Shown here in pieces: positions 9,000 through 19,705 of a DNA stretch of 21,599 nucleotides; the first letter of the stretch is position 1; each line of letters opens with the position of its first letter. The stretch covers positions 1-21,599 of the forward strand of contig CAXNAA020000404.1 of the NCBI GenBank assembly GCA_964200075.2. The letters run 5' to 3'. A program made the translations under genes and the position numbers. Source of the DNA: Sphacelaria rigidula. Lineage: Eukaryota; Phaeophyceae; Sphacelariales. The notes beneath the pieces were generated by a model. It saw only the letters and a list, made by a program, of their open reading frames with translations. It was not told the origin of the DNA and searched no databases.

Positions 9000-10086
9000 A
9001 CTACGAGCGAACGCATATTTTATACACGGCATGCGGTGTGCATTTGGACAACAAGAAGAAAAATCTCTGCGGGCACAGAAAGCTATTTTTCCCGCTCGAC
9101 GAAAAAAATGGAGCCGTAACGGATACAAGTAGCCGTTCTGAACCCTCCCCATGACACTGGTGACAAAACATTCGCGTGCCGTGCGTTTCAAATCTTGCTG
9201 GCGGCAGCCGAACAAATTGAACCGAACAAGTACATGTGACACGGCAATATGAGTCGGTACGCTAATATTACCGCAAACCGGTACAATACCGTCGCTGTCA
9301 GCTGCTGGATTGATTTCAGGCATCATTCGTACGTTTCGTCGTCAAGCGCGGTCAAACTTGTAGATATTTGCTATGCACAACATTGTAGGACTATTTGCGC
9401 GCATCCAAAAATTCAGCACGCGGTCGCGCGTACGACGGCACATTCGATGTAGCATCATTTCGTTCGCACAACATGGTGGAAATGACAGACACGATGAGCT
9501 TCACACCTGAAATCAGTGCTGCACGCGAATTTCCCCGAGTTGCTACTTCCGTGCCAAAGTTGTGCAGCGCTCCACTGAGTAATTACCCCGTGTAGATCAC
9601 ACGTGCAGCTTGACGGGTAGATACATACACTTTGAAGTGCCGCATGTCCTTGCAGGACTGAGGGCGCTGACTTACTCCCGGTAGTTCAAGTCCGTGTTTA
9701 GGACGGTCCACCGGCATCTTTCATTCACTTTTTGTCCGCCCCGTGTTCATGATGATGATGTTTTGCTGTTGAATACAGAAGTGAAATATGAAATAATAGG
9801 ATATACATATAGAAGCCTACACCTGTGGCACGGTATTTCAATGCGCGAACAGCACTCGCGACTCCTGCATTCACGGCTCCAAGGACCTGAACAATCTCTC
9901 GTAGTGCAGAAGGCTATTACGCATAGCTGGCCACCAACGAACTGCCGTACAAAATGCATACTACAGACAAAAGTAGAGCACACCAACCATTATGCTAGAG
10001 GTGGGACTGCGCATACAATTTAGGGAGCCCCGGCAACCACAAGTTGATCGCTACCTACTATCTACTACTGTACACTAGATACTCAC
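9000..10086. other. Intronic stretch next to exon A, no recognised features
   Basis: Short open frames only. An AT-rich patch lies at 9,785-9,812. No homology or repeat was recognised. Confidence 0.3.
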
Positions 10087-10514
10087 GGTGAGAAGCATCC
10101 CAAAGGCCTGAACTGGTAGTGTATGACACTGCACAGCAAGGCGAACGGTGAAGTCGTCGACTTTTCAGCATGTTCCGACTCGCCCGACACGACGCTGCTG
10201 CCGCCGCTGCCCCGGCCAACACCAAGCTTGTGATCACGCCTTTCCCTTGCCTTCCAGATCGCCTCGTAGATGCCACCCAGTGCAGCAGCAACCATGATGG
10301 GCATGAAAAGAAACACACCTCTCTGGTTGTGGTAGTGGCTGATGGTGGCTCCGCCAGGCTCGAGCTCCACTTCTAGTTGAAAGTTAGGGAAGATGTTCTC
10401 CTTGTACCACTTGCCCGGAGACATCAAGAAAAAGAAGAGGGTGACCAGGAGTACGACGTAGCCCAGCAGACGAAGGCTCATGAGGGCTGAGCCTACGCCC
10501 GAACATCCGGACAT
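10087..10514 (-). CDS. Ferric-chelate reductase (FRO-like), first coding exon
   Basis: Proposed N-terminal exon of a membrane ferric reductase, a flavocytochrome b that moves electrons from NAD(P)H across a membrane to Fe(III). Seen: the ATG at 10,514 is in a good context (AGCAAACATG). A hydrophobic helix at residues 14-31 is followed by M-S-P-G-K-W-Y. A second helix at residues 66-83 (G-V-F-L-F-M-P-I-M-V-A-A-A-L-G-G-I-Y) precedes a basic stretch. Known: plant and algal FRO proteins begin with this layout, namely helix, M-x-P-x-x-x-Y, a short loop, then G-x-x-L-x-x-x-x-P-x-x-x-x-A-x-L-G-x-x-Y. Residues 97-143 are Gly/Ser-rich and poorly conserved. The exon ends at a strong donor, CACC|GTGAGT, leaving two bases of a codon. 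Haem-binding histidines and FAD/NAD domains are expected in later exons and are not in this window. Other small membrane proteins could share the helix pair. Confidence 0.6.
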
Positions 10515-11723
10515 GTTTGCTGTTCGTAGTCACCTGTATGTATTGTCAAGTATCTTGTCTGAAATTCCACCCGTGTGTCTGACGCCCGCACACTGCAGAC
10601 TGCGCCGTTTCCACCTCTTTGATCACTTTCGGTCCGGTAGAATCAACAAGGGATCAGGGCGCGGGGTGGGCTGCTGTACAACGCAGTAGTCAGGCAGTGG
10701 GTCGGTGGGTTTAGGCTTTTACAGCCGCGCCGTCGCCTTTTTGGAGATTGAATGGAACGTGGCGGGTTTAGGGCTGATGAACAACTGCACCGGGATGCGC
10801 GGGTGGGATGGTCACTTGTCGTGCTGACGGAGTTGTTCATGGTTGGAGTGGGTGGGACAGAGTTTGACTGATTGGCGGAAATAATCAGAAATAATATGCC
10901 GAACAGTCCCTGTCAGCTGTTGAAGTGGTGCCGTGTATTACCGCACAAGTGTTCAAAGAACTTTCTTCATCCAGACGATATCTGAAAACTCGATCCGTCG
11001 TATATCACTCTGTGGTGCCGACACACAACAAAAAGTGCTCCCGCGAGTCTGTCTTCGGGCAGCCCTCCAACCCCTCGAATTCCGAGAGTGGCGTATTCGA
11101 TGAATGCCTATTCTATAGTGCTGAGAAATACCCCATCAGTGGGGCATATTTATATAATACCTCACCCTTGTATCTCGCCACACACGCCGATACGTTCCCA
11201 CGCACACAGGCCTATCCAGGTATCCAGGAACCCATCGTTTGGCCGAAACAGCCAAGCCCTGGCGTCTCTACGGTATGTCAGGGTATATTTCCAAGAATTC
11301 AACCATTTCACACCCGACAACACCACAGTGAAGTTTGCGCGAATCAAACGATATAAACTGCGTGATTGAAAAGTACTTGATTTCAGGTGCACCGTCACAT
11401 TTGGATCTTTGGGGGGCTGTATAATGCCTTTCGGCTACGAAGGCGCCGCAGGCACCGATTGAAGCTTTCCCAGTGCAGATTTGCCTGGGGCACCCTCTGC
11501 CCCTCCCTTCTCCGAGGATCCAATATGTGCCTTGGATAAGGGCGTCGGTCAGGGTTGACACAAGGATTTGACAGTATCGTCGATTTTGTCGGGGTAAACC
11601 CTCAAACCGCCCCAACAACCGCACCCCAGTACCAACCGTTTTCGAGCATGTCATGTGGGACGATAGATCTACCATGCTTGCGGGCTCTCTCCTGTTTACA
11701 CCAGTCTTGATCACGAACCAAGA

Positions 11724-11744
11724 CACACACACACATATATATAC
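11724..11744. repeat. AC/AT microsatellite
   Basis: ACACACACACAC followed by ATATATATA; a simple-sequence tract with no associated gene. Confidence 0.7.
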
Positions 11745-11811
11745 GCCGAAGTGGATGGCCCCTACTCATGTGATCAAGAGGGGGATATTCAGGAACACAT
11801 GCAGAAGCGCG

Positions 11812-11848
11812 GTAGCGGCGGCAGCAGCAGCGGCAGCGGCAGCAGTAA
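11812..11848. repeat. Imperfect GCR trinucleotide tract
   Basis: About 12 units of GCG/GCA (for example GCGGCAGCAGCAGCGGCAGC). It is read as poly-Ala, Gly/Ser or Leu/Pro in different frames, which is why frames on both strands stay open here. Typical simple-sequence repeat. Confidence 0.7.
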
Positions 11849-12619
11849 GAATAATACCGACAACGGGGCGCGAGAGATACGGCCTACGAAACAAAACGCG
11901 GGATACCCTACGGCAGAGGACCCATGTACCGTTTTTCGCCCCGTACAAGGCCTCTTGCATCGCCAGTTCCCAGGCCCGCTGTCGCTCACTCTATTGCTGT
12001 TGTATGTTATTCTACGACAGGTTGTATGGCGCATCGTAGATTTCCGTACTTATGAGCAATGGTAAACTCTGCGAGAAACATTTTGATCGTTGGAGGAAAC
12101 GTGAGATTCGAGATTCTGGATGCTCAATGGCCGATCTGAACATGATAATTACTGCACCCGTCCAGAATGGTCCTCCTGTAAGACCGAAGGCCAGTACGTA
12201 TCCTATGGGTGGTGACGAGAAAACTTGAGCACACGGCCGAAACAGGAGTAGCACGGGATGGGGAGAAAAGCACGGGTATCAACTGAAGTAGCGCATGAAG
12301 CGAGTGTCGAGAGAGGTACATGTGATGCTGCAGGCGACATGTGCTCATATAGATCCCAGATAGTTCACACCATGCTTGGATCTCCAGACGGTAGTTTGCG
12401 GCGCTATTGCAGCCCTTGGACGGGTCGGAGCCCTCAGAGAATGACAAGTTTGTGCCACTCGCCACTCGTCATCGTACATGCACTGTTGTTACTGTACAGC
12501 CAGTAGTCCGATTATGATGAAAGACTGTAAACCTTCAAATTTTGAATAGGGGAAGAGGTATTCCGTCAAAGAGCACCCGCCTACAAAGGGCGTTATTCAC
12601 ACTGCAACCGCGAGAGTAG

Positions 12620-12700
12620 GTCATCTGGGCCATGCACTCGTGTTTCAAGTGAAAATGAGGCTGTTACAAGAGATGATATATCATGGCGGTCAAGAAGTCT
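12620..12700 (+). repeat. Dispersed repeat G, copy 3
   Basis: It contains GTGTTTCAAGTGAAAATGAG followed by GCTGTTACAAGAGATGATAT, close to the reverse complement of 1,886-1,955 and more distantly to 2,488-2,572. Confidence 0.4.
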
Positions 12701-13234
12701 CAATCTGGGTCAGAGTCGGTGTCACTCGATCATCATCCCAGATCCAGTCATCAACGAGTGATGCCGCGATAGCCTCCCCCCAAAATCAGCCCCAAACCTG
12801 GCCGGAAGAAAATGGCCTTACATACAGCGCATGATAGCTGATTTTAGAGTGGATGAAGCCCCTCATACATGCGACTTTGTTGGCGAAAACGATGACAAAC
12901 GTGGGGATTCCCAGCTGCTAGGTGTGCTCGACATTTTTCATCTTGATTTGCATGTAGATTTTGCCTCTTCAAACCAGTCGCGTGCTACCCTGTACCGTGC
13001 GGGCCCAGCCCGGTAAGCCCTGAAGGGAAAGAACAGATCGGAGATCGCGTGAAGTGGATAAAAGCAGTCAATAATCTATGTGGATTTGTTCGTGTGGAAG
13101 AGGGGCTGGTACGCCCGGGATGCACGTAAAGGGTGGCACGAGAGGAACACTCAACACCTTCATTTGGGGCTGTTACAGCGGGCTTTATATCCGTCCATTT
13201 CCATGCCATGATTATCTATTTCCCTCCATAAAAG

Positions 13235-13336
13235 GTTGAAAATGGATGAAAAGTATGAAATGCGTCTGAAAAATGAATGAAAATGAATGAGATGAAAAAA
13301 GAAGTATCAAGCACATCATTGGAAATGGATGAAAAG
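13235..13336. repeat. Low-complexity ATGAAAA/GAATGA tract
   Basis: Repeated ATGGATGAAAAGT (at about 13,242 and 13,325) flanks GAATGAAAATGAATGAGATG. It sits directly beside MITE copy 3. Simple-sequence origin is likely. Confidence 0.5.
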
Positions 13337-13356
13337 TCGGCATGGGACCCATACAT

Positions 13357-13659
13357 GACAATGTTGTCGTGAGATTGAGAGTCGAGGATACGGTTGAGCG
13401 TGAAAAGCGATCAATTAGTGACTGAATCGTTTCAACTCTGAAAGGTCCCTCCACGAGGCTCGATATGTTTTCTGTAGTAGCTTGCAACTGAGGCCCTTCA
13501 TATCCCGGAGTAGGATATCGGCGTGTATGTAGCTGTCAGCACACTCTAGTGAGAAAGTGAAGAAAAGCACACGCGGAATGAAAAATTGGCCAAGTTTAGG
13601 CAAACTACCAAAGCCACTCTCAATCAGCGCTCTACTCTCAATTTCACGAAAACGTTGTT
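13357..13659 (-). repeat. 300-bp MITE (family M), copy 3
   Basis: The ends are ACAATGTTGTCGTGAGATTG and CAATTTCACGAAAACGTTGTT. Inverted relative to copies 1 and 4. It keeps the shared internal blocks, including TTTTCTGTAGTAGCTTGCAA and GTAGGATATCGGCGTGT. It is preceded by a low-complexity GATGAAAA-rich tract (13,235-13,335). Confidence 0.75.
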
Positions 13660-13693
13660 AAATGGTGATCCTTGAAGTGAAATAAATCATGCG

Positions 13694-13800
13694 TGAAGCG
13701 CGATTACGGCCGAGCGTCCAAGATCGGCACCCGGCAAGCACTTAGGGCCGGTGTCAAAACAGGCGAAGAACTAAAATATGGCACACGTCCTGTTTCACTG
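13694..13800 (-). repeat. Dispersed repeat H, copy 2
   Basis: The reverse complement matches 4,444-4,554: CAGTGAAACAGGAC, then TTTTAG, CTTCGCC and a GGCCGTAAT word. It begins 35 bp after MITE copy 3. Confidence 0.5.
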
Positions 13801-14042
13801 TACTGCAGCACAAACACTCTCAGGTCCTCTCTCACTTACTGTAGTCCTCACTGTTCTATGGTGTGTTTAGACCGTGCGCAGACGCTTTGGTCTCCGCTGA
13901 GATTGCCTGACAGAGCTGCTGTGTTGTTATGTTCATCTCTGTAAAATATAGTATCGCACAGTAGTAGTATCTGCACACTTCACTGTTGTCTGTGAAATAT
14001 ACCGGGAATCTCGAGTCTGAGATACCTCAAATGACGGCCCTT

Positions 14043-14222
14043 AGGCCAACTCTTATGGGAGCGTTTAATATTTGAATTTGCAATAATTTTAAGCGACATT
14101 TTTTTTTTCTCCTTGCCGTAGTTGTGTATTTTGTGCCCGTTTACCTCGATGACAAGGAAAAAGAAACTCCTCTGAAATTGTTGCAAAATAAAATTTCCAA
14201 ACACTCCCATAAGAATTCGCCT
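14043..14222 (+). repeat. Foldback element C, copy 1
   Basis: About 180 bp with ends AGGCCAACTCTTATGGGAGCG and CACTCCCATAAGAATTCGCCT. It contains GCCGTAGTTGTGTATTTTGT and GAAATTGTTGCAAAATAAAA, both shared with copy 2 (15,181-15,363) in the same orientation. It is followed after one base by element D, which has related ends. A solo family E end (GGGAATCTCGAGTCTGAGAT) lies just upstream at 14,008-14,030. Confidence 0.65.
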
Positions 14223-14223
14223 T

Positions 14224-14697
14224 AGGCCAAATCTGATGCGAGCCGTTCAAATTTTTTGTCAGGAACTGCCTTTTGGGCCTTTCTCCGTCGATTTCCGCCC
14301 GAAAAGAGGGCAAAGAGGGTGTTGATGCCTTGGAATGACTTGCTCTACTCGTTCAGACCGTTCTAGGGTAACTCTGCATTTCCCGCTGGCCGCTCTTTCA
14401 TTTTTGGCCAAATCAGGCCAAACACGAATTTCAGTGAAAACGGTCAGATGATATAAAACTTTCCCCCTCTTTTTTTATCGCTTCGTCATTTTTTGTTGAA
14501 AATCCGTGTTTGGCTAAAAATAAAAGTGCTGCCAGCGGGAAATGCAAAGTTGCCCTGGTACGGCCTCAATATGTAGAGCAAGTCATTTCAAGGCGTCAAC
14601 ATTCGCCTAGCCCTCTTTTCAGGCGTAAAACGACGGAGAAGGGCCAAAAAGGCAGTTTTGAACAGAATTTTTGAAGGGCTCCCAGTGGAGTTGGCCT
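14224..14697 (+). repeat. Foldback element D, copy 1
   Basis: About 474 bp forming a near-complete hairpin. The left arm (AACTGCCTTTTGGGCC, CGCCCGAAAAGAGGG, GCCTTGGAATGACTTGCTCT, TGCATTTCCCGCTGGCC) recurs inverted in the right arm (GGCCAGCGGGAAATGCA, AGAGCAAGTCATTTCAAGGC, CCCTCTTTTCAGGCG, GGCCAAAAAGGCAGTTTTG). The inner part is also inverted (AAACACGAATTT versus AAATCCGTGTTT). The ends match the ends of element C. No transposase ORF. Confidence 0.7.
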
Positions 14698-14701
14698 AAT
14701 A

Positions 14702-15179
14702 AGACCGCCTCTAATGGGAGCGGTTCAAAATTAATGTTCAAAACTGCCTTTTGGACCCTCCGTCGATTTACGCCCGAAAAGAGGGCTAGGGGGATGTTGA
14801 CGCCTTGGAATGACTTGCTCTACTTGTTGAGACCGGTCTAGGGTAGCTTGGCATTTCCCGCTCGCCGCACTTTTGTTTTTGGCCAAACCAGGTCAAACAC
14901 GAATTTCTGTGAAAAACGATCAGGTGATGAAACTTTCAAAATTTCCCCCTGTTTTTTTATCGCTGGACCGTTTTCTGTTGGAAATCCGTGTTTGGCCAAT
15001 AATTAGAGTGCGGCCAGCGGGAAATGCGAAGTTGCCCTGGAGCGGCCTCAATGAGTAGAGCAAGTCATTCCAAGGCGTCAACATTCGCCCAGCACTTTTT
15101 TCAGGCGTAAAACGACGGAGAAGGGCCAAAAAGGCAGTTTTGAGCAGAATTTTTGAACAGCTCCCATTAGAGGCGGTCT
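14702..15179 (+). repeat. Foldback element D, copy 2
   Basis: Same hairpin architecture and orientation as copy 1. It ends in a perfect 20-bp terminal repeat, AGACCGCCTCTAATGGGAGC on the left and its exact complement on the right, so it looks younger or conversion-homogenised. Separated from copy 1 by AATA and from element C copy 2 by a single base. Confidence 0.7.
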
Positions 15180-15180
15180 G

Positions 15181-15363
15181 AGGCCAACTCTTATGGGAGC
15201 GTTGAGAAAAAAAAATTGCATTAATTTTAACCGACTTTTTTTGTGGTTGTTGCCGTAGTTGTGTATTTTGTGCCCGTTTACCATGATGATGAAGGAAATA
15301 AAAATAAACTCCTCTGGAATTGTTGCAAAATAAAATTTCAAACGCTCCCAAAAGAGTTGGCCT
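15181..15363 (+). repeat. Foldback element C, copy 2
   Basis: The ends are AGGCCAACTCTTATGGGAGC and GCTCCCAAAAGAGTTGGCCT. It shares GCCGTAGTTGTGTATTTTGT, GCCCGTTTACC and GAATTGTTGCAAAATAAAAT with copy 1 in the same orientation. Closes the C-D-D-C array. Confidence 0.65.
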
Positions 15364-15691
15364 GAGCAGCAAAGCTGTGACACAAGAACACATGGATGGC
15401 CATATTTTCCATCGCCGGGGCAACGTTGCCGCATATTTTGAACTCATCAGCCTGTCATGTAGACTCACGGTTATTTTGCCAATTCTATTCGAATTGCCGC
15501 ATTCGAGGTCTCACGGAGAAGAATCTAACCCGCCTCGCTTTGACGACGCACATGGAATGGGTCACGAAAAATGTCTGAAAAAAATACGATATCACTCTCC
15601 TTGCTTCAGAAGGGCCTGTTTAAACCAAACAGCAAAGGTGAGATGCGTAGTGAGATCAAGTGAGTTTGGCGTTTTCCGTGATGTTTCGTCC

Positions 15692-15830
15692 TTTGTCCTT
15701 CCAACTGTTGGTTGCCCATCAGCTCTCAACCAATCAGGGAGACAAGAAAAAATGAAATCACTAAATCCGCCAGAATCCCTCTCACTCTTTCGGCGCCTGC
15801 TTACTTTTTTGTCTCGTTAAAACGGGCCCT
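15692..15830 (+). repeat. Dispersed repeat F, copy 2
   Basis: Collinear with 2,588-2,731: TTTGTCCTTCCAACTG, TTGGTTGCCCATCA, CAACCAATCAGGGAGAC, CCCTCTCACTCTTTC and TTTTTTGTCTCGTT. TTGGTTG and CAACCAA form a possible 7-bp stem. Confidence 0.55.
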
Positions 15831-16121
15831 GACCCCGTGCCGTAACATGTAGTCACACAGAGCCAGCGTGCTTACAACGACAGTGCCCGTATCACGGGAT
15901 ACAAGAACTCATCCTGGCTTTCCTGGACCACAGGGCAAGGATTACGATGATACGAACAGCATTTTGAATCAGGGTTTGAATTGTCTCGTACGGGACGCCA
16001 CGCTGCTGCACGTCGTCAAGCCGCCTATATCTTGGATTGCGGCCATACACCACGACAGAACGGTTCCGACAGTGCGTGTCGCCAAACATTATATCTGCCC
16101 CGTTATACACAGCGACACCTA
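15831..16121 (-). other. Downstream flank / 3' UTR of the helicase gene
   Basis: This stretch follows the TAG stop at 16,124-16,122. Open frames on both strands (15,868-16,176 plus, 16,110-15,892 minus) have no domain. No AATAAA-type signal could be assigned with confidence. Confidence 0.3.
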
Positions 16122-17895
16122 CTATCTTGAGATATTATCCTGCCCTCCTCCGTCCTCCCACTCGCCCTCTTCATAGTCATCCCCCCAATCACCATCACCC
16201 CAGTCACCATCATCCCCATATTCGGCATCGTCGTCTCCCCAATCCCCATCGCCCCAATCGTCGTCCTCCCAATCTTCATCATCAGCATCCCCGGACTTGT
16301 AGTGCTCTTTCACAAATGCTTCCGGAAGTTGAATCTCCATACCACCCGGTATCCTTTTCACGACCGTTTGATCCGGCAAAACGTGGTCTCCCGATATTAC
16401 AAACGTATCGTCCGGGCCAAGCTGCTGGTCCAGGCTCCGTTTGTCTCTGCTCAACAGCTCCCCGGTTCTCTGATTCACCACCTTCAAATCCGCACTCTTT
16501 CCGCCAGGCTTCTCCCTCTTCCCCTGTTTTTTACGTTTTGGTGGCTTCTCGTGACGTTCAGAGTCATCGTCCTCTGGGTCCCAAAACGCCTCCGGATCTT
16601 TTGTAATTCCCGCCACATTATCTTCATCGCCATCTCCGCCAGCGCTCTCGAAATAACGGTCACCATCGTCATCCTCTGCGTATTTTTCGTCATCATCGTA
16701 TTCATCGAAATCTACGTCATCCTCCGCCAAGGTAGGGGTCTCGTCCCAAGCGCCCCCCGCAGCCCCCATCTTTTTGGAATCTTGTGACCTAGAGGCGGGG
16801 AACGGTCGTTTTCGTGCCGTAAGTTGCGCCAGATCTGACCCCGATGCTTCATCGGGGACCTTGATACTAAATGCGCTACCTCCACCACCAACACTGCTGC
16901 TGATATCGCTAGGGTAGCCTCCTTTCCCAACATCATCTACAAGCATATCATCAGCCAATACCTCATCCAAACCCATCACTTCGTCATTGAAGTCGGCGTC
17001 ATCCCTCAATTCGCCAAATTGGGAACCCTCATCGGGTTCGTCGGCTTCGGAATCGTCGCTGACTCTGCCGAATTCGAAATCTCCGCGTATGTCGTCATCC
17101 AACGCGGAATCACCGACGTTTGCCTTCTCTGCGTCCCAGGGTACAACACCGCCGGACCCCGCATCACCGCTTCGAATGGCGTTGTCACCGGTCTCGATAT
17201 CAACGGACTTCAGATCAACCGATTTAGCATCCAAGATCCCCTCGGCACCCGGAGACCCGATATCAGTGTCAACGATAAAATCGTTGCCGCTTTCGGATGT
17301 TCCACTCATTTGAGCAAGGAGATCATCTAGATCTTGGATGTTTTGGGAGGAGGACACTGACACCTTGTTAGCAGCTAGGCCAACAACCGACGATTCCACC
17401 TCAGCCTCCGTTGCGGCCGCTTGGTCGATGACATTGTCACTCCTGGACATTCGATCTCCGATGTGTTCGGTAGTGGCAGCCGGTACATTGGCGAAAGCTG
17501 CACCGACAACGGACGATTTGTCCCCGTCGGATACTTCGGGCACTTCCTCCGTGACACTCTGGCCTGATTTCTGGGTCTCAACCTTTTGGTCTACGGTACC
17601 GGCGGACTTACTAATCATTTGGTCGACCAGTTCCTCGATCGTTCTACTTGAAGCATTTCCGGAACCAGGTTCAGAACCAGAACGAGATTCAGAACCGGAC
17701 GAGGAATCGGACTTTTTCGAAACATCCCGCACCGGGGCAGATGGGTCCGTTCGGGTCACGGACCAGAAGCGACCACCTTGCACCTCCGCATCCTCGAAGC
17801 TTACCCCCAGCTGATTGGCAAACTTGCCCACCACGAACTTGCTCTCTGGAGTGACGATGTTCACCACGATGCCGGGTCGGCCGGCTCGTCCACAT
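16122..17895 (-). CDS. DEAD-box RNA helicase, last exon: end of motif VI plus long acidic tail
   Basis: Terminal exon of 590 codons ending in TAG. The acceptor TGTTCGTTCAG precedes it at 17,897-17,896, and its first base completes the Arg of motif VI. It opens C-G-R-A-G-R-P-G-I-V-V-N-I-V, finishing the helicase signature H-R-A-G-R-C-G-R-A-G-R, then T-P-E-S-K-F-V-V-G-K-F-A-N-Q-L-G-V, which resembles plant organellar helicases of the RH47 type. After residue ~50 the protein becomes Ser/Asp/Glu-rich and disordered for about 400 residues. A more ordered island follows (about 16,500-16,300; K-V-V-N-Q-R-T-G-E-L-L and I-P-G-G-M-E-I-Q-L-P). The last 45 residues are tandem D/G/W units such as D-W-G-D-G-D-W-G-D-D. 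The ORF continues upstream to an ATG at 18,029, but the motif continuity shows that part is intron. Confidence 0.85.
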
Positions 17896-18735
17896 CTGAA
17901 CGAACATGAGCGTACACAGCGTTCCATCGTTTTGCCGAGTATCAGAGAGAAAAGTGGGGGAACGGGGGAAAGGGGTGCACAGGGGTGATACCTTGATTGG
18001 CATGCGTGATTGACTGGATCGTTCACCACGTATCATGAAAGACTCGCACAGTGAATCATCATGTGCAGAAAGTCTCAGGTCGTTCAAACTGGTGCTGCTC
18101 TCCTTGAGATCGCTCCTTCAAATTTCGCAGAATTTGCCCTTCCATCTTCACAACTTTTCCATGAAATGTTACGCGCCGTTGTGCTTCGGGGTGTCTTGTT
18201 GCGATCTGCAATAGTAGGAGTAGCAGCCAGTGCTGAATTCATGCGGCCGACACAGTCTGCATCACCCCGCCACAGCGCGACCGACTCATACACGAAGCCG
18301 GCTTCCGCTTTCAGGAACACACGTGCTAGTGAAATACAACAGCCCAAGCCTTCTACACAAGAGCCTATTTAAAAAGTGGGCAAAGCGAGAAGGATAGTGC
18401 CTAGCATTAGAAAAAACGACATGCTCCGGCGGCACGAAGGAGACTTGACTCCAAACGTCAACTAGAGGTACCGCCTGTCCGTTGACTTCTGTATTGGGTA
18501 TCCAGCACCATATACCCGTCATCATCTGAGAGCAATCAGCCACAATCCCAAATTTCTTCTGAAACTAACGAGTAACCTTGTTGAAAATGACGTTGTCGAC
18601 TATTCCTCGATTTCGGAACAACGTCTTCAACCTTCACGGCACTCTGGGCCTGAAATCATTGTGAACATCAAACCAATCTGCAAACGTGATTTGTGTCGTG
18701 CGCGTCTTCAGAGCGGCCACGGGTGCATACCACCA

Positions 18736-18778
18736 CACTGATATAATATATGTACATATATATACATAAATACATATA
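18736..18778. repeat. TA/TACATA microsatellite
   Basis: Alternating TATA/TACATA units inside the helicase intron. Simple sequence. Confidence 0.7.
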
Positions 18779-18823
18779 CCATTCCTGTATCTTATGACGG
18801 GCACATACTGTTAGTACGGTATG

Positions 18824-19038
18824 ATGCATGAGAGGACCGCGTGCTTAGGAGACCGCATCGGAATTTGAATATCCCTGTGTTTAGGGTTAGGGTAAAGGTG
18901 AGCGTTAGGCTTCGTGTTGGGGTTAGGGTCAGGGGCGTGGTCTCTACAGGGACTGGCCCGATTGGTTTCGAAAAACGTCGATCCTGAGGTGCTTCGAAGT
19001 ACGACGCGGTCTCCTGAGCACAAGGTCCTTTCACGCAT
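18824..19038 (+). repeat. 200-bp TIR element with telomere-like core (family T), copy c
   Basis: The left end is ATGCATGAGAGGACCGCG and the right end CCTTTCACGCAT, with a slightly decayed terminal repeat. The core has TTTAGGGTTAGGGTAAAGG and GGGGTTAGGGTCAGGGG. The right half is nearly identical to copy b (GGCCCGATTGGTTTCGAAAA). Its edge is 27 bp from the splice donor at 19,065. Confidence 0.75.
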
Positions 19039-19064
19039 TGCAACGGGGAAAGTAACTCAGCTCA

Positions 19065-19705
<641 letters not shown>

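Larger units (their letters stand above)
548..10086 (-). other. Proposed 9.5-kb intron of the ferric reductase gene
   Basis: Sequence between the donor at 10,086 (GTGAGT) and the acceptor at 548. It is made largely of inverted-repeat elements listed separately, with long stretches in which no homologous coding sequence was recognised. The two ends are phase-compatible. Undetected small exons in the middle cannot be excluded, and candidate coding pieces inside it (zinc-ribbon fragment, two plus-strand ORFs) may be nested genes or chance ORFs. Confidence 0.4.
10515..13356. other. Region upstream of the ferric reductase; no convincing gene
   Basis: The first few hundred bases should hold the 5' UTR and promoter of the minus-strand reductase, but no TATA-like or known element can be assigned. 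Open frames of 143 (10,925-11,356, plus), 154 (11,732-11,268, minus) and 128 (11,653-12,039, plus) codons occur but have no domain. The last owes part of its length to a GCN trinucleotide tract. An inverted pair ATGAACAACT/AGTTGTTCAT lies at about 10,778 and 10,832. Confidence 0.3.

Noticed and set aside
10925-11356. 143-codon plus ORF as a gene
   Set aside because: Composition is plausible, but no domain, no supportive splice sites and no clear start context; overlapped by another frame on the same strand.
11653-12039. 128-codon plus ORF and overlapping 104-codon frame
   Set aside because: Kept open partly by the GCR trinucleotide tract (11,812-11,848), which also keeps minus-strand frames open. 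No recognisable domain or splice context.
14920-15468. 182-codon minus-strand ORF
   Set aside because: It runs across foldback elements D and C; its length follows from repeat sequence and it has no domain.
16302-17814. Long plus-strand frames opposite the helicase tail
   Set aside because: They are shadows of the Asp/Ser-rich coding strand, whose complement lacks stops, and carry no domain.
17896-18029. Start of the 635-codon minus frame at an ATG at 18,029 as the true gene start
   Set aside because: The frame runs through an acceptor (TTCAG at 17,897) directly into the second half of helicase motif VI, whose first half ends at a matching donor at 19,065. The upstream 134 nt are intron.
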